DNA of 64,000 nucleotides from Fragilaria crotonensis. Its lineage: Eukaryota > Bacillariophyta > Fragilariophyceae > Fragilariales > Fragilariaceae. The position numbers and the translations under genes were made by a program. Of the stretch, positions 53,877 to 64,000 are shown in pieces. The stretch lies in the NCBI GenBank assembly GCA_022925895.1, contig JAKSYS010000272.1:1-64000 (forward strand), given 5' to 3'. Each line of letters begins with the position of its first letter. The stretch's first letter is position 1. The notes beneath the pieces are model-generated. The model searched no databases, was not told the origin of the DNA, and worked only from the letters and a program-made list of their open reading frames with translations.

Positions 53877-56261
53877 ATGGCTGCAGTCGCATCCTTGACC
53901 TCAAACCAAAAGAAGCAGTATGCGCCAGCAGAAATGGTGTTTCTTATCCGATTGTCCTGTCTCGTGGCTGTCGTAGCGCTCCTTGGGGTAAGAGTCCTCA
54001 TGCATTCACAGTCGCACGGATTCATAACTCAGGTCGACTACGAAAAGGTGATGCATGTTGAGCGTTTCGATTCACAACAACCGCAAGTGAACGTGCCCCT
54101 AAATCATGGAGAACACGAGACTGTGATATATGATGAGAATATCGATTTCCCCAGCATTGCTCCTTCTGCTGAAGCATTCGTAAATGAGAATTGTGAGATC
54201 GGCATGGACGAATGGCAAGGCGAGGAAGAGTGGCAGAGGCGTGCACCCGCGTTTTTGCTCGTTGGAGCCAAGAAATGTGGGACAACATCCCTATTCCAGT
54301 ATTTGCAACAGCACCCCGACATCATTCAGCCGCGCCGAAAGGAACTTCTTTCCTTCATACCACAGCGCTTTCGACATTGGGCACATCCTGGTGACTTCGA
54401 GAGCAAAATAAATGTTCAAGCTGCCCGCAAAGATATGTACGCCCACGATTACCGCAGTGAAACCATCAAGAGGAGGAATATGTCGATCTCCTTCGAAGCT
54501 ACCCCAGATTACTTGCTCTACTCAAGGTTTTCGGCTAAAGCCATTCTATGTACCGTGCCTTGGGTCAAGATTTTGGTGATACTGCGGAATCCTGTCGATC
54601 GGGTTTTCTCGCATTATAACTATCTTACGGACGTAAGTCGCATGTCTCAATTGAACTTTTCTATGCCGAAGGAGACTTTCGAAGAATGGATCCTTGCAGA
54701 CATGGTGCGGCTGGCGAAACACGGTGTGGTCGATTTCCGCAACACAACCGATGACTTCTTCGGTTCTCAAAGCGAAAAAGATGCATGGACGAAGTATCAA
54801 AAGATTCCAAACGCACGGATGCATGATCGTCCCTTGGCGCGGTCACTGTACGCTATCCAGCTTGAAGAATGGTTCGATGCTCTTCGCTCAATCGGACGAG
54901 ACCCGAGGTCAGACGTTCTAATTGTTCTTGAGGAAGACCTCAAGGTAGACGCTGCGACCGTAGCCAACAAAATATTCAAGTGGTTGGGTGTTCCCCCTTA
55001 TGAAATCTCGGCACAGAAAAAGGGAATGGTCACGACATACAGTAGCACGCTCAAACCCGGGACCCGCCAACTTCTGGAAGACTTTTACTATCCTTATAAT
55101 CAGCGACTCTACAAGCTGCTCGGGGAGGATTGGCAGGGCATTTGGGACAGGAACTCAGAAGAAAAAAATTTCTCACATGTAGCTCAAATTGTCGCTCAGG
55201 GAGTCGCTCAAGGCAAGAAAAAAGACACGCCGGAGTTACTGAATTCCAAGCAGAAGTCCTTTCTTAGCAAGCACTGTAAACTTGGTTCTGAGAAGAGGTG
55301 GTGGATACAAGAAGGGGACAAAAACTCCTGGCGGAGACGAGCTCCATATTTTCTTCTCATCGGGGCCAAAAAGGGTGGTACAACATCAATCTTCATCTAT
55401 TTGCAACAACATCCCAATATAGTTCCAGGCGATACCGAACGAGGTGGAAAAGAATTGCATTCTTTTCAACCTGATGGCGGCTTCCCTCAGTGGAAAAACG
55501 TGACTCACGTTGGCAACGCAGTCCTGGTCGATGTCGCCCGAGAACAGCTGTACCAAAGATTCTACCTGAATCCCAGGATCAAATCCGACCCAAGCGTTGT
55601 TAGTTTTGACGCAACACCAGATTATTTGCTGTATTCTGCGCTTTCGTCGAAGGCGATTCTTTGTACCGTACCGTGGGTCAAATTGATGGTATCACTTCGA
55701 AATCCCATTGATCGATTGTTCAGTAACTACAACTTCATCATGGACAATTCAAAAATGCCGGAGTGGTTCATCCGGACAAGGAAGAATTACACGTTCGAAG
55801 AATTTATCGAGGCCGATGTGAAACAGCTAACATCGTTCGGGGTTCTTCAGAACGAGATCCCTCAGGAAGAATTTTTTGGCTCAGAAAAGGAGAAGACCGC
55901 ATGGCGGCGATATCAAAGCACACGGAATCTTGGTGAACGTTCGATTGCGCGTTCGCTTTATGCTCTTCAAGTTGAAGAATGGTTTGCTTGGCTGGAAGAG
56001 GCAGACCGAGATCCATCAGAAATCTTGTTTGTGACTGAGGAGGAATTGAAGGAGAACGCCAGTGGTGTTATGAAGAGAGTAGTTGAATGGTTAGGCTTGC
56101 CACCACATGAGATTAACACGACGGAAAAGGTAATGGTGACTAAGTACTCATCACCCGCAATGAACTCAACAACAAGGGCGAAACTGCAAGCTTTCTTCGA
56201 TCCTTACAACAAGCGTTTCTACAAGTTGATGGGCCCTGAATGGGAGGGTATGTGGGATTGA
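53877..56261 (+). CDS. Fused double-domain sulfotransferase
   Basis: One uninterrupted exon of 794 residues from ATG 53877 encodes a type II anchor (LVAVVALLGVRVLMHSQ) and two complete sulfotransferase domains. Domain 1 (about 100-420) has FLLVGAKKCGTTSLFQYLQQ and LVILRNPVDRVFSHYNY. A short linker (GIWDRNSEEKNFSHVAQ) follows. Domain 2 (about 440-794) has FLLIGAKKGGTTSIFIYLQQ, with glycine for the usual cysteine, and MVSLRNPIDRLFSNYNF. Domain 2 and the linker tail (TPELLNSKQKSFLSKHCKLG) nearly match the upstream single-domain gene from its stem onward. Domain 1 is more diverged. Unequal exchange between tandem copies that removed a stop would produce this. Both domains keep PAPS-binding residues, so a bifunctional Golgi enzyme is plausible. 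Confidence 0.88.
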   Translation: MAAVASLTSNQKKQYAPAEMVFLIRLSCLVAVVALLGVRVLMHSQSHGFITQVDYEKVMHVERFDSQQPQVNVPLNHGEHETVIYDENIDFPSIAPSAEAFVNENCEIGMDEWQGEEEWQRRAPAFLLVGAKKCGTTSLFQYLQQHPDIIQPRRKELLSFIPQRFRHWAHPGDFESKINVQAARKDMYAHDYRSETIKRRNMSISFEATPDYLLYSRFSAKAILCTVPWVKILVILRNPVDRVFSHYNYLTDVSRMSQLNFSMPKETFEEWILADMVRLAKHGVVDFRNTTDDFFGSQSEKDAWTKYQKIPNARMHDRPLARSLYAIQLEEWFDALRSIGRDPRSDVLIVLEEDLKVDAATVANKIFKWLGVPPYEISAQKKGMVTTYSSTLKPGTRQLLEDFYYPYNQRLYKLLGEDWQGIWDRNSEEKNFSHVAQIVAQGVAQGKKKDTPELLNSKQKSFLSKHCKLGSEKRWWIQEGDKNSWRRRAPYFLLIGAKKGGTTSIFIYLQQHPNIVPGDTERGGKELHSFQPDGGFPQWKNVTHVGNAVLVDVAREQLYQRFYLNPRIKSDPSVVSFDATPDYLLYSALSSKAILCTVPWVKLMVSLRNPIDRLFSNYNFIMDNSKMPEWFIRTRKNYTFEEFIEADVKQLTSFGVLQNEIPQEEFFGSEKEKTAWRRYQSTRNLGERSIARSLYALQVEEWFAWLEEADRDPSEILFVTEEELKENASGVMKRVVEWLGLPPHEINTTEKVMVTKYSSPAMNSTTRAKLQAFFDPYNKRFYKLMGPEWEGMWD

Positions 56262-57054
56262 GCGACGGCAGCTAACTCCTTTCGTCGAATGGAACGCGAA
56301 TTAAACCAGGAGGATAATGTGAAAGTTTTCCGCATTTCCGAAACCTCTTTCCAACATGCATCGCTATCGAAGCATTATAAATGCGCGAAACCAACCAGGG
56401 CAGGCTTTCTTCCGTAAGTTCGGGATCGTATTCGACGCGAGCGTTTATTAACTAGACAATTTGTCTATTACTCACGGATTTAATGCCCCACTAGCCACTT
56501 GTAGATCGATGACACCACTATGGAGTTCAACCGATGGTTATCTTGTGCTTGTGGTCACCTGGTGAAGATAGCTATTGGACTTGCGTTGTCCAGCTTATGG
56601 CCCGTGTGACTCTAATACTCTAATGCTCTTTGCGACTTCCGTTGGGTCCGTAGCTTTTGTGGTGCTAGTAGCAGACCAGGATGCGGAATGTCAGTGATCT
56701 CCCGGCTCCCGGTATTGTACCCAGTACTAGTACTGCGGTACATAAGAACTGCTCAGTTCTACATGGTATACAGTATACAGTACAGTAGTGAAAATGGAGC
56801 GCCACTGCTACAGGACTTCTGCATACTTGAATGGCGGTCTGCCATTGTCCTGTCCTACACTAGTAGTAGAGGTATCATAGCCCAACACCACCAACCTTCC
56901 TTTCAATTCTCACACCACAGCTTTCTTTCTTCAGATTTTACAGCAGCTGTATGTGTTAGTGGGATTCTAATTTCTTGCCCCCAGAGCCCACATACAACTC
57001 AGGAATCTTAAATCGGAGACACAGCGTTTGAGTTTGAAGGAAAGTATACCCACC
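56262..57054. other. Intergenic region
   Basis: About 790 bases. The first 130 repeat the 3' flank seen after the sulfotransferase fragment. GTAC words occur at 56715-56785. No gene recognised. Confidence 0.4.
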
Positions 57055-59235
57055 ATGCCCCGCAGTCAAGGCACGTCCCGTAAGGGCAAGCCCAAGAAGA
57101 GTGAACGAGAGGCTGGTATGGGACGAGCTTTGGCGAAGTCGCAGACGAAACGTTTCAAGCCCAAACTGAATGGTAGCAGTCGTGGTGAAGGCATGGCTAT
57201 GGCACCAGGAACAACGCACATTGGTATAGAGACGGATAAGGAAAAGACTATGTTGTCAGTTTTGGAAATGCATGATCTTGCAGACTTCTTGGGACAGGCC
57301 GAAATGGCAAACCGCGAGTTCGTCTCGGAACGTGAGCAATTCCTGGTTCTGGATGAGGTCGGAACAGAAGTTCGGAACGATTCTGATATTCGTGTCAGTT
57401 GGGCCGATCAAGCACAGCCACAGAGCGACTTTGTCTTCAAGGAGCTTTCGGTACCAAGACGACCTGCATGGGATGAAGACACCTCCGCGGAAGAGTTGGA
57501 TATCAACGAGAAGGAAGCCTTCCTGCAATGGCGTCGCGGTATCGCTGCTCGAGAGGAGCAATTGCTCGAATCAGGGCATGCTCGGGTTACACCCTTTGAG
57601 AAGAACCTCGAAGTTTGGCGTCAATTGTGGCGTGTCATGGAGCGTTGTGCATGTGTGCTGCAGATCGTGGATGCGAGAAATCCACTGTTCTACGTATCAG
57701 AGGATCTGCGATCGTACGCGGTCGAGGAGCTCGGAAAGCCCATGTTGCTTGTTGTTAACAAGAGCGATTACCTTTCCAAAAGTCAACGAAAGGAGTGGCA
57801 CAATTATTTCAAAGCGAAAGGATGGGATCACTTGTTTTTCTCTGCTCATCAGGAGCAAGAAAAATTGGATAGGGCAGCATTTGAGGAACGAAAGGAAGCA
57901 AGAGAACTCCCTTCGATTCAGTCTGATGAAAATGACATCGACGAGAACGACAACGATGAAGAAGAATCGAATGACATCGACGAGAACGACAATGATGAAG
58001 AGGAATTGAATGAAATCGACGGCGATGACAAGGTGCCTAGCCAGCCCGTGGATGTTGGTGAGACTGGAGGTGCCAGTACGCCTACGAAGCGAATAAAGTC
58101 GCGAGAAAACATCGGGATCGAAATGCCCTTGACTCGCGAAGAGCTTCTAGATTGGCTGCAATCCTTTGCAGCGCAATATAATTGTCAACCCGACCCTCGA
58201 TTCGACGGCAGAATTCAGTTCGGTATGGTCGGGTTTCCAAACGTTGGAAAATCTAGCGTCATCAACGTTTTGGTTGGAAGCTCCAAACATACGCATGGCG
58301 TCGTCAGGGTTGCTGTCGCATCACAACCGGGAAAGACAAAGCACTTTCAAACTCTCTTTTTGCCTGATCGTCATGACATGATGCTTTGCGATTGTCCCGG
58401 TCTCGTATTTCCCTCATTCGTCAGCAATGCCGCGGATCTAATTGCAGCCGGAGTTTACCCCATAGCACAGATGAGAGATTTTTGGCCGGTGGTGGAACTC
58501 ATTTGCCAACGAATACCCCGCGAGATCCTAAATGCACACTATGGAATTCATTTGCCTATCAAGAAAGATCTTGGAAACAGGGACATTGTCGCACCACCAA
58601 CTGGAGAGGATCTCTTGACGACATACTGCATAGCAAGAAGCATGTTAGCGGCGTCATCGGGTGTGCCAGATTGTCAACGCGCCTCTCGCATTGTTATCAA
58701 AGACTATGCCGATGGACGTCTTCTCTATAACCACCCGCCCCCTAATGCAAACTTGAAAGAGTTCCAGCGTGAAACCATAGCGACGGCACTCTCGAAAACT
58801 CGAAAGCTTCAGGAGAAGCTCGGAAGTGTGATGGAAAAGACTCTTGCGAAACAAAGCATGCATCACGAGGGTCACGAGGTTATGGAATCAGAGCAAAGCA
58901 TTCTCGATAACCTTGAGGATGATTTTGACCTCCTTGACTTGGTGGAGGGTTTCGGTGCGGAATCGGACAAAGCCAACGGTGGAAAGAGAGGCAAGAGCCA
59001 CAAGACGATGCAGAAATGGGGAAAGAAGGGAAAGAAAATTCGTAACAAGGATCCGTATGGTTGCCATTCCACGCCAGATGAAATGCTGCATGGCTCAGCT
59101 ACTTCCACCGGAGCGGTAGTCTTGGCTGGAAAATATGGCAAGGCAGGGTACACCCGACCAACTAGTTATGCAGGACCGAAAACATCGACCGAGTTTGAGA
59201 AAGTTGATACAATCGCGAAGAAAGCACTGTACTAA
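57055..59235 (+). CDS. LSG1: Lsg1-type circularly permuted GTPase, 60S ribosome biogenesis
   Basis: Single-exon gene of 726 residues; the start ATG 57055 gives the basic N-terminus MPRSQGTSRKGKPKK, and only TTG lies upstream in frame. GTPase motifs come in permuted order: NKSD (G4, in LLVVNKSDYLS) and FSAHQ (G5) precede GMVGFPNVGKSSVINVLVGS (G1) and DCPGLVFP (G3). The acidic insert at about residues 292-325 contains a two-fold repeat of a DIDENDNDEEE unit. Lsg1 releases the export adaptor Nmd3 from cytoplasmic 60S subunits. The C-terminal basic tail (GKRGKSHKTMQKWGKKGKK) fits rRNA contact. Confidence 0.93.
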   Translation: MPRSQGTSRKGKPKKSEREAGMGRALAKSQTKRFKPKLNGSSRGEGMAMAPGTTHIGIETDKEKTMLSVLEMHDLADFLGQAEMANREFVSEREQFLVLDEVGTEVRNDSDIRVSWADQAQPQSDFVFKELSVPRRPAWDEDTSAEELDINEKEAFLQWRRGIAAREEQLLESGHARVTPFEKNLEVWRQLWRVMERCACVLQIVDARNPLFYVSEDLRSYAVEELGKPMLLVVNKSDYLSKSQRKEWHNYFKAKGWDHLFFSAHQEQEKLDRAAFEERKEARELPSIQSDENDIDENDNDEEESNDIDENDNDEEELNEIDGDDKVPSQPVDVGETGGASTPTKRIKSRENIGIEMPLTREELLDWLQSFAAQYNCQPDPRFDGRIQFGMVGFPNVGKSSVINVLVGSSKHTHGVVRVAVASQPGKTKHFQTLFLPDRHDMMLCDCPGLVFPSFVSNAADLIAAGVYPIAQMRDFWPVVELICQRIPREILNAHYGIHLPIKKDLGNRDIVAPPTGEDLLTTYCIARSMLAASSGVPDCQRASRIVIKDYADGRLLYNHPPPNANLKEFQRETIATALSKTRKLQEKLGSVMEKTLAKQSMHHEGHEVMESEQSILDNLEDDFDLLDLVEGFGAESDKANGGKRGKSHKTMQKWGKKGKKIRNKDPYGCHSTPDEMLHGSATSTGAVVLAGKYGKAGYTRPTSYAGPKTSTEFEKVDTIAKKALY
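57930..58015 (+). repeat. In-frame duplicated acidic segment within LSG1
   Basis: Two copies of a segment encoding NDIDENDNDEEE, about 51 bases apart, keep the frame. This is typical slippage in an acidic linker and unlikely to affect the GTPase fold. Confidence 0.7.
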
Positions 59236-61037
59236 GACCTTTGGCGATTACAATCGTGCCCTGTGACTTCCGATTTCCAATTAATGTACTAGGGTACTCC
59301 AGTACAGTAGTAATCGTCCTGTCTCATCAGCGGCACAATTACTTGGTGCAAGTACTTTTAGCAAGTCCGCCACTGTCTGCTCCCGTTTTCACATGTTTTT
59401 TTGCAAAAGCAATGACAAACTGCACCAAATGCAAAGCTGCACTTAGCACGCCAGGTTTTCTTTTGTTCAAACTTTCCAAAATGCAAGGGTATTTTCAAAA
59501 GCAAAAAGGATTTCTTAGTACAGGTTGCTTTGTACAAGCATAGCAAATTAAAGGGTATTTGCACATGACAGGAGAGCCCCAAAAAGGTCAAAACCACTTT
59601 TTTTGCTGTATTTCATTGATGATATGATTGCGGCATTGATTTCTTGTCTGGAAGTTGTAGCACTGCGTCGATCCTCTTGTCAAATTGCTCACAATCAATA
59701 TTCTCGTGCTCATTGCCTGCTTGTTCCTCTTGATCCTCATGGGGGAATTCTTCTGCATCAACAGCAAAACCAGTGGCGTGACCACAACTTTTCTACTGTA
59801 TGGCAATGAAGGAATAATCATCCTGGCATCTGGAAATCTGGAAAATCTCCTCAAATACCTCGCTAACACAATTGCAACTCAATGCAGAGTTCTTCATTGG
59901 CTGGAATTTGTAGCACTGCTGGAGTCTCTGCCTCAAATTGCTGATAAAAACTTGTGCAACCAATGCTTTCTGAACTACTTGTCGTACTGGTGTAAGTTCA
60001 TCAGAACTTCTTCTGATCTCAGAAGCACCCTCCTTATGATACTACTGTTTGCCTCTTCCACTGTATGGAAGAGGACAAGATATGAATGAAATCAATGCAA
60101 GGAGAATGCTTGCTGGGTCCTAAGAATGGATGCGCAAATGCAGTAACAAGTAATACAATGAGCAAGTGTTGCAGACAACATGAATGTTTGTCACATCAGG
60201 GAGTATGCAAATGACATCAATGACAGGCAACTGTGAAGGTATTGTACAAACAAGCTATGTAAAAGTATAGAGTGGTTGGCTGGCATACAGCAATGCTGGT
60301 TTTAACAATACATCTGCAACTCCATGTGAAAGAATAGTTTCTGATTGGCAAGATTCCTATGATGTCACAATGATGAAATGTGTGTGGTGGCAATCAATGG
60401 GATCCATATGATGTTCCTGGTTAGAACTCCAGGATGACTCTATTGGACAAAGGGACAAGAGTACAGAAGTCATAATTGATACAAATATGACCTTGAGAGT
60501 CTACTTGTATGATACCCAGTAGATATTAAGTAGTATGTAGCTAGAGCATTACTTGCAGCACCATTTGTATGGGAGAGCTCTACTATGGCAGTGTCACTCT
60601 TGATGACTCCTGTAATGATGAATACATTAATAGTGTATTACAAGTACCATATAGTATATATATGGTCAGAGTGCACTAGCCACTACAGTAGCCACCAGAG
60701 TACATGACAGTAGGAGTATGACAGGAAATACTCGTTAAGTTGTCCAAGGAGAGTTTCAGTTGTACTGCTAGCTAGCATGCATGTGCTCTACGCTTATTAG
60801 TAGTAAAGTCTAGTACAGCATACTCTTAGTTCCTGGTACAGTACTCCGAGTTCCGATTACTACTGGTAGACCGGAAGTACATATGGCTTGTTTCACTGTT
60901 TCGCTACATATCGTTGGGACACGTAGACTCGGTATATAAAAATTTAGTTGAAGCCTCAAATTCTTGAGGAAAGCTCATCCAAAACAGATTGACACCATAC
61001 GCACGTTGTCAATCGATCTTTCATGTTATCGTCGCCA
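59236..61037. other. Long gene-free region
   Basis: About 1.8 kb. Positions 59360-60500 are plain sequence with an internal echo: a GTAGCACTGC motif followed by TCAAATTGCT occurs near 59660-59690 and again near 59912-59942. Positions 60600-60860 are rich in GTAC, AGTAC and TAGTA words. No gene recognised. The left end of the downstream transposon probably lies within the last 150 bases. Confidence 0.4.
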
Positions 61038-63941
61038 TTATTTCACATATTGGTTTGCAATGATCCCAGGCAGAAAGCTGTTCACAAATCCAGCATCGAA
61101 GTCGACTGCTGCTCGGTGAGTTTTGAACGCCTTCACGAGGCGTTCAATAAGTTGCAAGGTAAGTGCAGGCGTCGTGGTGTTATCGTCTCCTCCGCTGTTT
61201 TCTTTGTTTTTATAAACAGCAAAGTAAGCACAGATGTATGCCCGTGCCCGTCGAGAGAGCTTGCGCACTGTTTTCGTTGTTAGAATGTCTCTGCTTGAGC
61301 ATTCATGTACTAACGCCTTGAAAGACTCCTTTCCCTTTTTAGAAGCCAGAGGCATTCGTCGATACACACCTTTAGATATACCCCAACTGTATTCAATACC
61401 CTCGCCGGCCAACTCGGCATGGAACTTTGGCGTGATTATTACGGACACACCAAGTTCCTGGCCTACATATTGGAGTGCTGTCAATTCTTCGGCAAAGTCC
61501 AGGCAGCTGGCCATGATGTATTTCAAGCTCCAATTCTCTGCGTCCTCCAAAACGTTGCCATCTTCATCCTTCGCAAGGTCCATTGTGTATTTGTCGATTT
61601 GACCCTCGTCAATCCATCCCCGCTCCCAGAGGACTTGAAGGAGGCCTTTTGGCTGGCCTTGCCATCCTTTTTTCTCTCGTGTCCGAATGATCTTCGTGTC
61701 GATATTATTTGTCGTTGCAAGCTCCTGCAATTCTGATAGGCGATATTGGCGTCGGTCGTTTAATACACTGAGGACAGCAAGGTCAGTTTTGAGTTCTGCA
61801 ATTGTTTTATTTCGTGTTCGTGGGGCGCCTGGTGGTGGTGGAAGTATGCGATCATGACGATTGGCTTCTCGTTCCTCATTAGTCATCCAGAAGGGACCAA
61901 CGTCACCAGCTTGAAATAGAAATGATTGGGTGTCACCAACAGATAAGGTACGTCGATGCATGCCAAGGTAACCATCGTGCTCTTTTATCTTCGACTCACG
62001 CATTCTCGGCTGTGCTCCCCCATAGCCTCTATTCATACTGTAAGCATCCAATCCATTGGTCAACTTCTTTGCATGTCCTTGTGAGTGGTCGAATAGAAAA
62101 ACAAAGTCGAATTGCGGGTAGAGGACTTTAACGCAGTCAACGCAGTCCTCGAATTGGATACTCATATGATTGTAAGTCCAATAACCTTCATTGTTTGCCC
62201 CTAACTCAAAACTCACAACAAGCGGCGACTCTTTCAGATCCCTTTTGCCACATTGACCGTGAATTGCCATCGCTGCATCGACGTCGACATAGTTTGTACC
62301 GCGACGTACTTCATTTATCTCCTCAATTGAATGCGACTGATGTGAACACCAAAGCCGGTTTCACGAGATTGTATTGCTGAAATCATCAGACTCAAGCCGT
62401 CGGTCTTGGGCAATAACGCCCGTTGACCTAGCGGTCCAACCCATTGCTTTGATTTGAGATGATACTGGCTGTACACGCTTTCGTCTTGCCCAAACAACAT
62501 AAGCGGCTTTTCTTCTGGCGGTTTGCGGACACTCAGGTTTCCCAGACGTACCAAAGCCCATTTCCTCTGCGACAACATCGTGAAGCATATCAAAGTCATC
62601 GACGTGGAATTCGACCATTTCCTCCCTGTCTGTTGATCCTGGTAAGTGTATCCTCGCCGAGCATCATCGTCGTATGATATCTTCTTCTCTGACTTCCACT
62701 TCTCCACAGTTTCTTTTGTAACTTGGATCCACCGGTGCGTCCTTGGCTCGAGCTTCGTGAGATAGTTCGTGCAAAATTCATTGCGATGGAAAACAACATT
62801 GGGTCGCTCATGTCCATCGACAAAAAAGGATTTCTTTCGGTTGTCATAATGAAACCCTAAACAACGGAGCCATCGCCATGCTGTTGTAAATGAAATAGGA
62901 CAATCAAGATAACCGTTGAGTAGACTCTCCCTAGTAGCTTCCGCATCTTCTTCATCCTCATCCTCGTTGGTCTCGTTTGTCGTTGCTGTCCTCCTCTCGT
63001 TTGCAATAGCATTTGGTATTATCGTCGTGATCAGCTCATTCCGTGCCTGCTCAACTGTGAGATCGGCAAGGTTCGTAACGCAGTACTCAATCCACGGCAG
63101 GGTTATTTCTTCGCGAAAGTATTCAAGTAGATTGGGGAGTGGCTTGTTTTGCTTGTGGGTCTTTGGATCTGGCACTGGAAAGCGCTCACGATTTGCCCTA
63201 AGCAAGGCATTCCAGCCTGCAACGGTACGTTCATTGGTTGCGGCTGCTTCAATCCCCATCCTGTTGCAATCTAACACAGCGCGAACGCAACAATCTTCTA
63301 TCCATCTGGCCGAATTCATTTCCTCGATCGCGTACGTATATGCCAAACATAGAATACAACATCTCTGTCGAATTATAAAGATATCGTATGGAGAACATAG
63401 ATTATCTTTATCATGTTTGTCAATTAAATCCTTCCAACCATCGGCAGTTCTGTTCACTTGCTGCAGCCTTTCGATCCGTTCGTGGAGAACATCAAGAACA
63501 TCTCGGTCATCACTTGAATTTCAAGAAAGAGCTTCTTGGCTTCCGGACTGTCCCAATACGTCTGCACAATCTTTGACGACGCAGGACCATGCTTTGGTTT
63601 CTTTGCTTTGTCCGCTGCTTCTACTTGTGCGAGAGCTCTTCGTTTTGCAGTCGATTGATCCGCTATTTCATTTGTCAAATCAACCACCTCTGTGACACCT
63701 CGCGAGACACTGTAATGGTCATTAAGCCTCTCATCTTGGAGCAGAGACAAAGCTTTTCTTACCATCTGGCGGGCGTTGCACCAACCCTCCTGGGGTTGTT
63801 ATGTAGTATCCCCAAATATTCCGTTTTGGATTGCGAAGGATCCTGACCGAAACTACAACGTCGGAATCGACCAGTTTGGTTCGAATCCGTGAAATCATCA
63901 AGTACCGCGCCACCACACGATGAAATTGCTTTGTTCAGCAT
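61038..63941 (-). mobile_element. Tc1/mariner-IS630-related DDE transposon, broken, running toward the right edge
   Basis: A transposase reads leftward through 63941-61038 in several frames. An N-terminal region (63454-63765) has DERLNDHYSVSRGVTEVV and nuclear-type basic stretches. The middle (62315-63457) has TAWRWLRCLGFHYDNRKKSF, FVDGHERPNVVFHRNEF and the first catalytic aspartate in GQDESVYSQY. The C-terminal part (61038-62270) has FVFLFDHSQGHAKK (second aspartate), YGGAQPRMR and ELAGEGIEYSWGISKG (glutamate). This layout matches large DDE transposases found widely in fungi and protists. Frame changes near 62300 and 63480, and probably another near 63770, mean the copy cannot express one continuous protein as assembled. 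Terminal repeats were not found; one end lies outside or near the window edge. Confidence 0.75.
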
Positions 63942-64000
63942 ACCCTGTTGAAACCAAGGGTCTCAAGAGTCGGAAACTGAGCCTTGATTGCGCGAAAGAA
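63942..64000. other. Window end, probably still inside the DDE transposon
   Basis: Too short to interpret. The open frame of the transposase N-terminus approaches this edge. Confidence 0.3.

Noticed and set aside
63880-63891. GGTTCGAATCC string resembling a tRNA T-arm
   Set aside because: It lies inside the transposon reading frame and no acceptor, D or anticodon arms fit around it.

Overview
The window looks like a piece of a diatom nuclear chromosome, probably pennate. Several proteins carry an N-terminal secretory signal followed by an 'AFAP/AFLP/AFVV'-type motif, the usual bipartite plastid-targeting hallmark of diatoms and relatives. Introns are short (58-89 nt in most genes, 302 nt in cytochrome c1) with GTAAGT/GTATGT-type donors. 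Genes are packed at ordinary single-gene spacing, often in tight convergent pairs, and the transposon families (Crypton, Harbinger-like, hAT-like, a Tc1/mariner-related DDE element) fit a stramenopile. No rRNA, tRNA, CRISPR or prokaryotic operon structure was seen.

Layout. 1-2.9 kb: gene-free, with a distant inverted repeat. 2.9-10.9 kb: a small thylakoid membrane protein, a hypothetical protein, cytochrome c1 convergent with a CMC2-like CX9C assembly factor, the Alb3/YidC insertase, and a frame-disrupted ThuA-like gene. 11-17.4 kb: a secreted GH2 beta-galactosidase, a non-autonomous Harbinger-type transposon with matching ends, and an NDR-family kinase. 18.5-31.2 kb: M17 aminopeptidase, serine decarboxylase-like enzyme, a ChaC-RCC1 fusion, a 2OG-Fe(II) oxygenase, GatB, a Nudix protein and a TPR-DnaJ co-chaperone. 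32.8-37.7 kb: a PGPGW-like membrane protein, a phosphofructokinase, a possible small gene and an acylphosphatase. 38-42.9 kb: a hAT-like MITE, an apparently whole Crypton ORF, then about 2.2 kb of repeats. 42.9-49.6 kb: a VHL-like/prolyl 4-hydroxylase fusion, an UNC-45 myosin chaperone and a POT peptide transporter. 49.6-56.3 kb: a second hAT-like element, a foldback element and a tandem sulfotransferase cluster that includes a two-domain fusion. 57-59.2 kb: the Lsg1 GTPase. 61-64 kb: a broken DDE transposon that runs off the right edge.

Functional themes are plastid biogenesis and metabolism (Alb3, thylakoid protein, PFK, acylphosphatase, M17), mitochondrial respiration and translation (cytochrome c1, CMC2, GatB), proteostasis (DnaJ, UNC-45) and secretory-pathway modification (P4H, sulfotransferases, GH2). 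These are ordinary eukaryotic neighbours, not an operon.

Two genome-wide oddities stand out. Intergenic DNA is strikingly rich in the palindrome GTAC and longer palindromes built on it, while genes are not. Many otherwise well-conserved host genes switch reading frame once to four times, mostly at short homopolymer runs, which points to residual assembly indels rather than widespread gene death. The most interesting single genes are the P4H fused to a VHL-like hydroxyproline-binding fold, the ChaC-RCC1 fusion, and the fused double sulfotransferase.
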